From Alphaproteobacteria bacterium (GTDB lineage Bacteria; Pseudomonadota; Alphaproteobacteria; Puniceispirillales; Puniceispirillaceae), in assembly GCA_011524735.1 (NCBI GenBank), contig WTJS01000091.1, positions 1 to 35,643 of the forward strand: a DNA stretch of 35,643 nt, written 5' to 3'. Positions 1-9,446 of the stretch are shown piece by piece; position 1 is the first letter of the stretch; each line of letters opens with the position of its first letter. The notes under the pieces are model-generated. The model saw nothing but the letters and a program-made list of their open reading frames with translations. It was not told the DNA's origin and made no database searches. Position numbers and translations under genes: made by a program.

Positions 1-533
1 TCCCGTATCTGGTTCCATCCTGCCTCACTGAGTTGTGCTGCCACAGCTTCGTCTCCCAGAATATGAACCATACGTTCATAGGCAGACACATAGATCAGAA
101 TCCCAGCTGTGTTGGGTGCCTTGCGCAAACCACGTGCATAAAAACAGGCTTCTGCCGCTCGAATGACTTCCTGCGTCATTTCCTGACGCGACACAAACAG
201 AGTCTTCAGCGCAGAGAACCGCGTTGCCAGAAAGGCACCAATGGCAAATCCACCAATAACGATGCCAATGACAGCTCCAAGGCCGAATGGCGCTCCACTC
301 TCAGTCCATAATCCGGTTGCTTCGACTCCACTTGCCGAAACCAACGTCCAGATAAGGCCAAGGACGGTCAGCGCAAAAATCAGACCGAAAATATCTTCGC
401 CTCGGTCGTAGCGACCTGAACTGCTTGCAAGCACGGGGATGATCTCACATCCGCTTCGCCATTCGGCAGCTGTAATAGCCTGCGAGATTGCCGTGCGATC
501 TTCATCGGAGATCCGTCTGTGAAGATTAGCCAT
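1..533 (-). CDS. TPM-domain membrane protein (partial, C-terminus beyond window edge)
   Basis: Read by hand on the minus strand from ATG at 533: MANLHRRISDEDRTAISQAITAAEWRSGCEIIPVLASSSGRYDRG...LGAVIGIVIGGFAIGAFLATRFSALKTLF...QEVIRAAEACFYARGLRKAPNTAGILIYVSAYERMVHILGDEAV; TPM-like pattern with TM segments; open to the window edge; next to a second TPM gene. Confidence 0.75.
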   Translation of the reverse strand, partial: MANLHRRISDEDRTAISQAITAAEWRSGCEIIPVLASSSGRYDRGEDIFGLIFALTVLGLIWTLVSASGVEATGLWTESGAPFGLGAVIGIVIGGFAIGAFLATRFSALKTLFVSRQEMTQEVIRAAEACFYARGLRKAPNTAGILIYVSAYERMVHILGDEAVAAQLSEAGWNQIR

Positions 534-541
534 CTATCATC

Positions 542-1282
542 CTACCATCCGCCACTGGCACCGCCACCGCCTGAAAAACCACCCCCGAATGAACCGCCGC
601 GGCCTCCACGTCCAGGTTTCAGGAAAAACCAGAGGACAATGCCAACGAAAGCAAGAAGAGCCCAAGCCCAACCGCTACGTCCAGAGGCAAACAGATTATG
701 GACAATAAAAGTCAGGCCAATGAAGCCCGCAATTGCTCCGGGAATAACAAAATGCCATGGCACTTCCGGAAGTGGCAGGCCAAGTCCGCGTGCCAGAAGA
801 TTCAGTGCTGAGGCAGCTTCCACAAGCCCACCACCATAGTCATAATTCTTAAAGGCTGGGATCATGATGTTCTGCATCACGTGCTCTGCTTCGGCATTAT
901 AACGGCCCGCAAACCCAGCACCAAATTCAATACGCGCCCGGCGGTCAACAGATGACACCAGCACAAGCATGCCGTAATTGCGATCAGGTGAGCCAATGCC
1001 CCAATGGTCGAACAATGCCTGTGCATACCTCTCAATGCCCATGCCTTCAGCGCCATGAAGATTGAGGGCAAGCACGGTAACGACGATCAGTGGAATACGT
1101 TCTTCGGCGAGAAGCCGTCCTGCCATATCATTGATGACCTGTTCTTCAACCGCATCAAGCATGTTGGCGGTATCAACAACAAAAACACCTTCCGGCGGAC
1201 GATCGGGAAAGGTCAGTTGGGCCTTAGCTGGCGCAGCAAGCAGCATCAGGGCAGATAACAAGAAAACAAAACGGCACACCAT
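542..1282 (-). CDS. TPM domain-containing protein (YgcG-like) with Gly-rich C-terminus
   Basis: ORF 542..1321; likely start at 1282 gives signal peptide MVCRFVFLLSALMLLAAPAKA; FPDRPPEGVFVVDTANMLDAVEEQVINDMAGRL...; C-terminal GGSFGGGFSGGGGASGGW. Confidence 0.88.
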   Translation of the reverse strand: MVCRFVFLLSALMLLAAPAKAQLTFPDRPPEGVFVVDTANMLDAVEEQVINDMAGRLLAEERIPLIVVTVLALNLHGAEGMGIERYAQALFDHWGIGSPDRNYGMLVLVSSVDRRARIEFGAGFAGRYNAEAEHVMQNIMIPAFKNYDYGGGLVEAASALNLLARGLGLPLPEVPWHFVIPGAIAGFIGLTFIVHNLFASGRSGWAWALLAFVGIVLWFFLKPGRGGRGGSFGGGFSGGGGASGGW

Positions 1283-1426
1283 AATGACACGCTTATCCCA
1301 TCCAGTAACAAAGCTTGTCAAAGGTCATGGTCAGGAGTTGCCAACGATGGATGTGACCGGCTGACAGATTGACAAGCTCATTCACGCTGGAGACGATGAC
1401 GATGTCATTCAGAAACCAGTCATCCG

Positions 1427-2620
1427 ATGTTGGATATTATGCCATCCCGCCTTTGTCTCTTGATCTGTTGTCTTTGCCTTACTCTATCGGGCAGGGCTGT
1501 CATCGCCGAGACAAGGCTAACCGTCGAACATCTTTGTTCCGCGCTAAATGCTGAATTAGAAGGTCGACCAACGGCAAACGATCTTACCTTTGTCTTTCGC
1601 CCTGATAAATCCAACTGGCGGGTAGCTACAGCAAATAAAAATGATGCGGCAGGCAAGCCCGATCTACAGATCCGTCTCACACCGCCCTGCGTACTGCGGC
1701 TTGCCAGACAAGTGAAGCGCGACAGGTCTGGCACAGTCCAAGCAATCGAAATCCTGGGACCCGATCTCAAAACCGTCATCGACGTTGAGCCCCAAAACCC
1801 GCCCTTTCCGCCAGCATCACCAACCGAGGCTCCGCTGCTGGCACTCGTCGACACAGGCGTGAATTACCTGCTGCCCGCCTTCCAAGATAGTCTGGCGGTG
1901 ACGTCTGACGGTGGTCTTTTCGGCTATGATTTCTGGGATAACGATGACCGCCCCTTTGACAGTGATCCACGGCGTAACCTGTTCTTCCCCCTCCATCATG
2001 GATCGACTGTTTTCAGCGTTCTGGTTGCCGAAGCGCCTGGTTTGCCAGTTGCCATCTACCGATTTCCAGCGCCCGAGATGTGCCGCTTTGGCGCGATGAT
2101 TGACACCATCGCAGACGCGGGAATTCGTATTGTTACCATGTCGATGGGATCGCGTGATCGGAATGACTGGGCCTGCTTTGCAGATGCCGCAGGCCGGCAT
2201 GACCATATCCTGTTTGTCGTTTCAGCAGGCAACGATGGAGAGAACATCGACAGCTCACCTATCTATCCGGCAGCATTGGCGCTTCAAAACATGATTGTTG
2301 TGACATCGGGCGACGAATTTGGACGACTTGATCCGGCGTCAAATTATGGTCAGCTGAATGTCGATATAATGGTGCCGGCCGAAGCCGTTCCTGTGATAGA
2401 TCATCGAGGCGTCCGGAGTGATACTGGTGGCAGCAGCTATGCTGCGCCGCGCGTCGCCGCCCTTGCCACAAGGTTCCTCAAGGCCAGACAAGAGGCCAGC
2501 ACGCAGGACATCATTGATTATCTGGTATGGCGGACCATCAAACACAGTGATCTTCAGACCAGACATGGCTGGATCCCTGACCCCACAGACGATTATGGCT
2601 TCACCAAATGGCGAAACTAA
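1427..2620 (+). CDS. S8 family (subtilisin-like) serine peptidase, secreted
   Basis: Signal peptide; catalytic motifs ALVDTGVN (Asp), HHGSTVFSVL (His), SAGNDGENID, GGSSYAAPRVAALA (Ser). Confidence 0.88.
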   Translation: MLDIMPSRLCLLICCLCLTLSGRAVIAETRLTVEHLCSALNAELEGRPTANDLTFVFRPDKSNWRVATANKNDAAGKPDLQIRLTPPCVLRLARQVKRDRSGTVQAIEILGPDLKTVIDVEPQNPPFPPASPTEAPLLALVDTGVNYLLPAFQDSLAVTSDGGLFGYDFWDNDDRPFDSDPRRNLFFPLHHGSTVFSVLVAEAPGLPVAIYRFPAPEMCRFGAMIDTIADAGIRIVTMSMGSRDRNDWACFADAAGRHDHILFVVSAGNDGENIDSSPIYPAALALQNMIVVTSGDEFGRLDPASNYGQLNVDIMVPAEAVPVIDHRGVRSDTGGSSYAAPRVAALATRFLKARQEASTQDIIDYLVWRTIKHSDLQTRHGWIPDPTDDYGFTKWRN

Positions 2621-3732
2621 TCACCGAAAGCCTGGTCTATGAATGACTGCGCCATGGAAACTGACGCAGGATTGTGCTGCTTCATGAGACCAAGCACATA
2701 ATCAGCGAATTCTCGATCCTGAAGCATTCCCGCAACCTGTATGCCAAGGCGCAGAGCCTGCGCGTTTGACGGATCAAGCGCGAGATAGCGTTCAAGGATA
2801 GGTCGTTCCTTTTCCGCCTGCCGGTCAAGGTGATAGGTCACGGCAAGAGACATCAACGTATTGGGGCTGTTCGGATCGAGAGATTCACCAAGCTTCAAAA
2901 ACTGTTCGGACCGATCAAACATCCACCATTTCCCGAAAAGCTGACCAGCCTGATCAAAGAGCTGTTTATTGCCTGAGGCGGTACAATTCCGTTCAATCTT
3001 ATCCACCAGTGGAGGCGGCGGATTACGCTGAATGTCTCCAGCAAAGTAGAGTGTATCTGCACAGACCCTGATGGCCCGACCACGCGCGGCAAAGGCATCA
3101 GCATGCTGAACATCTGTTCGGCGACCAACTTCGGAAATATGGACTGCTGGAATCACTTCACTGATTTTACCATCACCTGAAGCGAGGATACCAATGAGAT
3201 TCCCGTCTGCATCCACAACAGCCCCACCTGAATTCCCGGGAAGCGCCTTTGAATTCGTATGGATTCGTGCCTGTAAATTGACCTTAGTATCCGGGTAATG
3301 TGCAAAATTGCCGGCTCTATAGACACGTGGACCATTCCGCCCCTGATCAAATCCGACAACATAGAGTTCTGATGGCTGGTCAATACCAACAAATACTGTT
3401 GCGTCCACCAAGGACGTAAGCCCTTCCGGGCGCAGAATTGCGAGGTCAGCGGGCATGTCATGGGCCATCGGCTGAGCCTTGAAAATAGACCCTTTGGAGT
3501 CACGAATGACCACGCTGGCATGATCTTCAGCAACATGCATGTTGGTTACGATGAACCCGCTCTCAAGCGTAATGCCTGATGCGATCATGCTTGGCGTGCG
3601 TATGCCAACAACCCTGTCCTTCCATGCACAGACAGGTTCGGGCGCGGAACAGGCCAGCACCGTTACGGGCAGCAGCATCCCCACACACATCACCAAAAGG
3701 TGGAGCTTATTTCGGATCAAAATTGGACACAT
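2617..3732 (-). CDS. Trypsin-like (S1 family) serine protease with C-terminal TPR-like region
   Basis: SGFIVTNMHVAEDHASV (His), ADLAILR (Asp), LPGNSGGAVVDADGNLIGIL (Ser); C-terminal helical repeats; N-terminal signal peptide; start may be 3690 (MCVGMLLPVTVLACS). Confidence 0.85.
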   Translation of the reverse strand: MCPILIRNKLHLLVMCVGMLLPVTVLACSAPEPVCAWKDRVVGIRTPSMIASGITLESGFIVTNMHVAEDHASVVIRDSKGSIFKAQPMAHDMPADLAILRPEGLTSLVDATVFVGIDQPSELYVVGFDQGRNGPRVYRAGNFAHYPDTKVNLQARIHTNSKALPGNSGGAVVDADGNLIGILASGDGKISEVIPAVHISEVGRRTDVQHADAFAARGRAIRVCADTLYFAGDIQRNPPPPLVDKIERNCTASGNKQLFDQAGQLFGKWWMFDRSEQFLKLGESLDPNSPNTLMSLAVTYHLDRQAEKERPILERYLALDPSNAQALRLGIQVAGMLQDREFADYVLGLMKQHNPASVSMAQSFIDQAFGD

Positions 3733-3785
3733 GATCGGCAGGGTAGCAGAGGCGCGCCCAAAACGCGCCGATCATTTTGTCCCAT

Positions 3786-4571
3786 TCAGATTGATGCAGG
3801 CGCAATCCGGTCCAGCCAGTTGCGAAGTTCAGTTGCCCTTACGCCAAGCTCCTGAGCCTCAGACGTGGTGCCAAGCCGGGCAGCTGCAGACGCATCCTGA
3901 TCTGCCATTTCCAAGTCCATTGCAACAGACTCAGCCAGCCGACCTGAACCACCTAAATATTTCCCGACAAAGCCAACATCAAATTCAGGGTGATACTGCA
4001 TACCCCAGAAGTGAATACCATCCTGCTCAACGGCAAAAGCCTGAACAGCGCTATGATCATTGCCGGCCAGCAGCACGGCTGCGTCCGGCAAACGCACGAC
4101 TTCATCACGGTGCGTGCAGGGCACAGCATATCCGTCTTCACGTCCCACCATCATCGGGTGCGTCTTTCCAGCATCGGTTAATTTAATATTAACTGCCAGG
4201 CCATCCTCTCTGCCATTTGGTGATTCAGCAGTGGATCCACCAAGAATGCTGGCGGCAAGCTGCATACCATTGCAGGACCCAATAACAGGCAGCCCAGCTG
4301 CGAAACACCGACGCATAATCGCTGCCAGCGGTTCAGCCTGCGCATCATCAGTATTCCATTCGACTGACGACCCCGTAAAGGCAACACCATCGAAAGGAGT
4401 CAGGTCGTCAATATCATCTCCATCATAGGGGGCGATGATTGTTGTCTTCAGATCAGGCCGAAGAGATGTCAGTGTCGCGGCATAAAGCTCGCCACAGCTG
4501 GCGCCGCCAAGCTCTCTCAATCTTGCCGACTCTGCCGCTGGATTGCTCTCAATGATCAATATATGGGTCAT
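3786..4571 (-). CDS. Type 1 (class I) glutamine amidotransferase
   Basis: MTHILIIESNPA start; nucleophile motif PVIGSCNGMQLAAS; MQYHPEFD for His-Glu. Confidence 0.85.
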   Translation of the reverse strand: MTHILIIESNPAAESARLRELGGASCGELYAATLTSLRPDLKTTIIAPYDGDDIDDLTPFDGVAFTGSSVEWNTDDAQAEPLAAIMRRCFAAGLPVIGSCNGMQLAASILGGSTAESPNGREDGLAVNIKLTDAGKTHPMMVGREDGYAVPCTHRDEVVRLPDAAVLLAGNDHSAVQAFAVEQDGIHFWGMQYHPEFDVGFVGKYLGGSGRLAESVAMDLEMADQDASAAARLGTTSEAQELGVRATELRNWLDRIAPASI

Positions 4572-4704
4572 GAAAATCACCCCTTTTGTCGCTGGCTATA
4601 TGGCTGCTGGATTGTAATTCCCACATTTGAAATTGAACATGCAGCAAATGCCACGGCATGGGCTACTCTGTTCACGACCATCGTCACTTGTTTCGAGACA
4701 TCCC

Positions 4705-5781
4705 ATGGCACCCAATGAAAAACCAGCGCGTTTCAGTCCTGAAAGACTTCGTCATTTCATTACCCGTATTTATCAAGTCCAGGGGCTAACCGAAACAGAC
4801 GCCGCCTGCCTTGCCGACACACTGGTTCTTGCGGACATGTGGGGGCATTCGTCCCATGGGGTGATGCGCACATTCTGGTATGCAGACCGCATGGCATCGG
4901 GCGCCATCAATCTGGCGGCGACAAGTGAGACACTTCTGGACACTGGTCCACTTCTGCATATCGATGGGCATAATGGCATCGGGCAGGTGATTACCCAGCA
5001 GGTCACCGATCTCGTCCGCGACCGCGCCAGGCAGTTTGGCATAGCCGCCATTGCCATCCGGAACTCCGGACATTTTGGAACGGCAATGTATTTCACCCGT
5101 CAGCTGGCAGAGGCCGGCTGTGTTGGTTTTCTGGCAACCAACGCCAGCCCGGCAATGCCGCCAACCGGTGGAACGGAAAAGCTGATCGGCAATAACCCGC
5201 AGAGCTGGGCCGCGCCAAGCGGCATGGATGCACCCTTTGTACTCGACATTGCCCATACTGCAGTGGCGCGCGGCAAGATCTTTCTGGCCCGTGAAAAGGG
5301 AGAGCCCATTCCCATTGGATGGGCCATGGATGCAGATGGCAGGCCCACAGATGATCCGGTGCGTGCCATTGAAGGCAGCCTGCTTCCTGCGGGGGGTCAT
5401 AAGGGATTTGGGCTGTCAGCCATGATGGATGTGTTGTCTGGCATTCTGCCCGCAGGCGGGTTTGGCACAGGTGTGACCGGCCCTTATGTCACGGAACGGC
5501 CAAGTCACGCTGGTCATTTTATGATGGCCGTCGACATAAAGAAGCTGCGTCCCACCGCAGAGTTCGAAGCGGACATGACATCAATGATCACTGGCTGGCA
5601 TACCAGTGCCAAGGCACCAGCAAGTGATCGTATCTATTATCCGGGTGAGATGGAGTATGAGGCCGAACAACATGCACGACAGTTCGGCATTGCACTTCCT
5701 GAAAAGGTTGTCGGTGATCTGTTAACGCGCGCTGGCCAGATTGGCATCGACGTGAAAATCGAAGATATCGCCATAAAGTGA
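4705..5781 (+). CDS. Ldh family oxidoreductase (malate/L-lactate/sulfolactate dehydrogenase-like)
   Basis: DMWGHSSHGVMRTFWYADRM, IAIRNSGHFGTAMYFTRQLAEAGCVGFLATNASPAMPPTGGTEKLIGNNP, PAGGHKGFGLSAMMDVLSGIL; start 4705 (MAPNEKPARF) preferred over 4627. Confidence 0.9.
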   Translation: MAPNEKPARFSPERLRHFITRIYQVQGLTETDAACLADTLVLADMWGHSSHGVMRTFWYADRMASGAINLAATSETLLDTGPLLHIDGHNGIGQVITQQVTDLVRDRARQFGIAAIAIRNSGHFGTAMYFTRQLAEAGCVGFLATNASPAMPPTGGTEKLIGNNPQSWAAPSGMDAPFVLDIAHTAVARGKIFLAREKGEPIPIGWAMDADGRPTDDPVRAIEGSLLPAGGHKGFGLSAMMDVLSGILPAGGFGTGVTGPYVTERPSHAGHFMMAVDIKKLRPTAEFEADMTSMITGWHTSAKAPASDRIYYPGEMEYEAEQHARQFGIALPEKVVGDLLTRAGQIGIDVKIEDIAIK

Positions 5782-5980
5782 TCCTGATCCCGGTAGGCGG
5801 TCGCTAACCGAGATTATCGATCGGCTACTCACGAGACATCCCCCACTCTGACTGGTGCCGTGAGAGACGTCAGCTCAAGGTTTGACAGTTTCTCTGTCTT
5901 GCGACCTGTGGTTTGATGCAGGAAGATAACGGCCTCCAAAATTTATGGCCCCCACAATTTTCTGCTTACCGGAACAATAC

Positions 5981-8260
5981 ATGTCAACGAAGACCCCGGA
6001 TTCATCAATTCTGAAATTTGATCTCCCCGTGCCGCCAGAGCTTGTCGGTGACAATGCGCCGTCAGTGCTGCCAGGGCTTGATCCGGCCATGTTGGGCAAG
6101 GCCAGCCTGTCACCTACAGAACCGGTTGAGGTACGCACCTTTCAGAGCTTTGTGCTGACCTATACGGTCGGGACGCTTGGCATTGATGATACCGGCGGCA
6201 TCCGCATTGCCTGGCGGACCGTTGGCGACACTGGCAGGCTGCAGATGACAGACCCGGTCGCGCCAAACTTTGTGACAGCAACCAGTAATGGCGAAGGACG
6301 GCTGTCACTGGAATATGCCCGCATGGGTGGTCAGCGCCCCTGGGGAGAGATCCTGACCATTCGCCAGCATGGCGGCTATCTTCGCCCCGGCGAGACCATC
6401 ACCATTCGTCTTGGCGACCGGCGGCAGGGAAGCCCTGGTCTGCTAATTCAGACATTTGCTGAGGCTGGGCGCGATTTCAGGGTGATGGCAGATGTACAGG
6501 CCACGGGCAATTTCTACCCGCTGCCAGATCACCAGCTGACCGTGCCGGTGGTGCCTGGGCCAGCCAGCATATGGAAGGCTGTCACTGCCACACAACGACG
6601 TCCGGGAGACACCTTTATCCTTGGAATTAAGGCCGAAGATTCCTGGGGCAATCCTACGACTCCAGCGCCCTGCACCCTGCGTATTATGTCCACCATGCCA
6701 GTCAGCAATCTGCCAGACACCGTCGCCTTTGACGGCACGCAACAGGCTGTGACGATTGAAAACCTGATCTGCCATGATCCTGGCGAGGTACGTTTTTCTA
6801 TTTATCTGGACAATGGTTCGTCCGACGCAGCCATAGCCGAAGCCGGGCCAGTCATTATCAATGATGGCCCCCTTGCCGGATACTGGGGCGATCTTCATGG
6901 GCAGAGTGGTGAAACAGTCGGCATCGGCCGTATCGAGGACTATATGAACTTCGCCCGCAACCGGGCCTTTCTGGATGTGGTCTGTCACCAGGGCAACGAT
7001 TTCCAGATCAAGGATATCTTCTGGCAACATCTGAATAATGTAACCGCTGCATGGAACGAACCAGGGCGGTTTACAGCCTTTCCCGGTTATGAATGGTCGG
7101 GCAACACGGCTGTTGGTGGTGACCGTAATGTCATTTATGCCCAGGAAGGTGGCACTCTCAGGCGCTGCTCACATGCCCTTCTGGAAGATCGGTCCGGCAT
7201 GGAAAATGATGCTCATACGATTTCCGATCTTTATGCCGCGCTACGGCGAAGCGGAGAGGATGCCATCATCTTTGCTCATGTTGGTGGACGCTATGCCAAC
7301 ATCGAAATCGACCATGACGCCGATCTGGAAACGGCAGTAGAGATTCATTCAGACTGGGGCAGTTTCGAATGGATCGCCCACGACAGTTTTCGACTTGGTC
7401 GACGGGTTGGCATTGTGGCCAATAGTGACGGTCATAAAGGACGACCCGGTGCGAGCTATCCCGGCATTTCTGAATTTGGGGCCTATGGTGGTCTGACTTG
7501 TTTTCTGGCTGAAGAGAATAGCAGGGAGGCACTTTTTGACGCCATTCGCCAACGTCATCATTACGCCACGACAGGATGTCGGATGCATCTGGATGTAGCC
7601 TCAAACGGGCCCAGACACACCGCGATGATGGGTGACATCATTGACACATCTGACAAAACTGTCCCAGTGCGTGTCAATGCTCATGCCGCATCCGGCATTG
7701 AACGCATTGAACTGCGCAATGGAGAGAATGTTCTGGAGACCATCCGCAGCTATGATGAAAGCCAACTTGGCAAACGCATACGGATCACATGGTCTGGCGC
7801 TGAATATCGGGGTCGAGGTCGTAACACGCTGTGGCGTGGCCTGATCGATGTCGAAGGTGCCAGCATCGTGAAGGCAGACGCGCTGAACCGCTGGAACCCA
7901 GAGCGATTATTTGAGCAGCGTGGCAGCGCACAGCTTGCCTTTGAAAGTGTCACCACCGGCAATTTTGCCGGGGTCGACCTATGGCTGAACAATCATGCAG
8001 CCAGCCTGTCGGTCAAGACCAATCATGGGGACCTTGAAATACGCCTGGCCGATCTTGGCCTGGAGGCGGTAACGCTTGATTGTGGTGGGCTGGAACGACA
8101 GATCACTGTGACACGCCTTCCGGACACGCCGCTGGCTCAAAGTCTGGCTTTCGACCGGCAGGTCACTCTGCAGGGCGGCGTCGACAACCCGGTATGGGTC
8201 TGCGTGTCCACTGAAGACGGGCACCGCGCCTGGTCGTCACCTATCTATTTTGTCAGCTAA
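5981..8260 (+). CDS. DUF3604 domain-containing protein (PHP-like metal-dependent hydrolase family)
   Basis: GYWGDLHGQSGETVGIGRIEDYMNFARNRAFLDVVCHQGNDFQ, IIFAHVGGRYANIE, EIHSDWGSFEW, VANSDGHKGRPGASYPG; start may be 5945. Confidence 0.82.
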   Translation: MSTKTPDSSILKFDLPVPPELVGDNAPSVLPGLDPAMLGKASLSPTEPVEVRTFQSFVLTYTVGTLGIDDTGGIRIAWRTVGDTGRLQMTDPVAPNFVTATSNGEGRLSLEYARMGGQRPWGEILTIRQHGGYLRPGETITIRLGDRRQGSPGLLIQTFAEAGRDFRVMADVQATGNFYPLPDHQLTVPVVPGPASIWKAVTATQRRPGDTFILGIKAEDSWGNPTTPAPCTLRIMSTMPVSNLPDTVAFDGTQQAVTIENLICHDPGEVRFSIYLDNGSSDAAIAEAGPVIINDGPLAGYWGDLHGQSGETVGIGRIEDYMNFARNRAFLDVVCHQGNDFQIKDIFWQHLNNVTAAWNEPGRFTAFPGYEWSGNTAVGGDRNVIYAQEGGTLRRCSHALLEDRSGMENDAHTISDLYAALRRSGEDAIIFAHVGGRYANIEIDHDADLETAVEIHSDWGSFEWIAHDSFRLGRRVGIVANSDGHKGRPGASYPGISEFGAYGGLTCFLAEENSREALFDAIRQRHHYATTGCRMHLDVASNGPRHTAMMGDIIDTSDKTVPVRVNAHAASGIERIELRNGENVLETIRSYDESQLGKRIRITWSGAEYRGRGRNTLWRGLIDVEGASIVKADALNRWNPERLFEQRGSAQLAFESVTTGNFAGVDLWLNNHAASLSVKTNHGDLEIRLADLGLEAVTLDCGGLERQITVTRLPDTPLAQSLAFDRQVTLQGGVDNPVWVCVSTEDGHRAWSSPIYFVS

Positions 8261-8283
8261 CAGAGCCAGCAGGAGACAGCAGG

Positions 8284-9408
8284 TTGTCAGACGGTCTGCA
8301 TTTTGTACGACGTATTCGCACCAGTCCCTATTTCAACAGGGTGCGAGACCATGGTGTGTCTGGTTATTCCGTCTACAACCATATGATCCTGCCTAAATCC
8401 TTTGGCATGAGCGCAGAGGAGGCTTACTGGCATCTGAATGAACATGTGCAGATCTGGGATGTGTCGGTCGAACGGCAGGTCGAAGTAAAAGGGCCAGACG
8501 CGGCAAAGCTTGTCCAATGGTTAACCCCGCGCGACCTTCGCCAGGCGATTGCCGGCAAATGCTATTACATTCCGGTCGTCGACGCGAATGGTGGCATGTT
8601 GAATGACCCTGTATTGATCAAGATCGCCGATGATCACTTCTGGCTTTCTGTCGCCGACAGCGACCTGCTTCTCTATGTAAAGGGACTGGCCATTGGGGCT
8701 GGTTTTGATGTCACGGTAACTGAGCCTGACGTCAACCCGCTTGCCATCCAGGGGCCCAAGGCTGAGGCGGTCATGCGCGACCTGTTTGGCGAGGCCATCA
8801 CCAAACTCAAATTCTTTCACTTTGACTATGTCGAGCTGTTCGGCACACGCCAGCTAGTCACCCGTTCAGGGTTTTCGGCAAAGGCCGGGTTTGAAATTTT
8901 TCTGAATGAGTCCTCCCTTGCAGAGCCCCTTTGGGACTTAGTCTGGGAAGCAGGGCAGCCCTACAACATGCTGCCTGGCGGACCAAACCTGATTGATAGG
9001 ATGGAAGCTGGACTTCTTGGCTATGGCAATGAAATGACAGCTGAGAACAACCCACTTGAAATGGGTTATGGGAAATTTTGTACACTGGATGGCAGCATTG
9101 ACTGTATCGGTCTTTCAGCTCTGCAGAGAATTGATACCGATGGTGCGGCACGTATGATTCGTGGCATCCGGTTTGACGGCTCACCCTGTCCACCCTGCTA
9201 CGTACCGTGGCCAGTCAGTGTTGGCAGTCAACGCGTTGGTCAGATCACCTCAGCTACCTTTTCCCCACGGCTCAACATCAATATCGGAATGTCCCTTATC
9301 GATCGCGGCTTCTGGGATGCTGGTCAGACCGTGACCATTCATTTACCAGATGCAACTATGCGACAGGGAACTGTCTGTCATCTGCCCTTTGCCACCAATA
9401 CTGACTGA
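8284..9408 (+). CDS. GcvT/aminomethyltransferase-family protein, DmdA-like (dimethylsulfoniopropionate demethylase-like)
   Basis: RDHGVSGYSVYNHMILPKSF...HLNEHVQIWDVSVERQVEVKGPDAAKLVQWLTPRDL...GKCYYIPVVDANGGMLNDPVLIKIADDHFWLSVADSDLLLYVKGLA...PDVNPLAIQGPKAE..., similar to remembered DmdA sequences; TTG start with aggaga upstream. Confidence 0.75.
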   Translation: MSDGLHFVRRIRTSPYFNRVRDHGVSGYSVYNHMILPKSFGMSAEEAYWHLNEHVQIWDVSVERQVEVKGPDAAKLVQWLTPRDLRQAIAGKCYYIPVVDANGGMLNDPVLIKIADDHFWLSVADSDLLLYVKGLAIGAGFDVTVTEPDVNPLAIQGPKAEAVMRDLFGEAITKLKFFHFDYVELFGTRQLVTRSGFSAKAGFEIFLNESSLAEPLWDLVWEAGQPYNMLPGGPNLIDRMEAGLLGYGNEMTAENNPLEMGYGKFCTLDGSIDCIGLSALQRIDTDGAARMIRGIRFDGSPCPPCYVPWPVSVGSQRVGQITSATFSPRLNINIGMSLIDRGFWDAGQTVTIHLPDATMRQGTVCHLPFATNTD

Positions 9409-9446
9409 CGTTCATCTGCCAACAATCAGTCTCGACGGCAAGATGG

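Noticed and set aside
4786-5400. 204-aa minus-strand ORF opposite the Ldh-family gene
   Set aside because: Antisense shadow of a well-supported CDS.
6443-7030. 195-aa minus-strand ORF within the DUF3604 gene
   Set aside because: No motifs or RBS; conserved protein lies on the plus strand.
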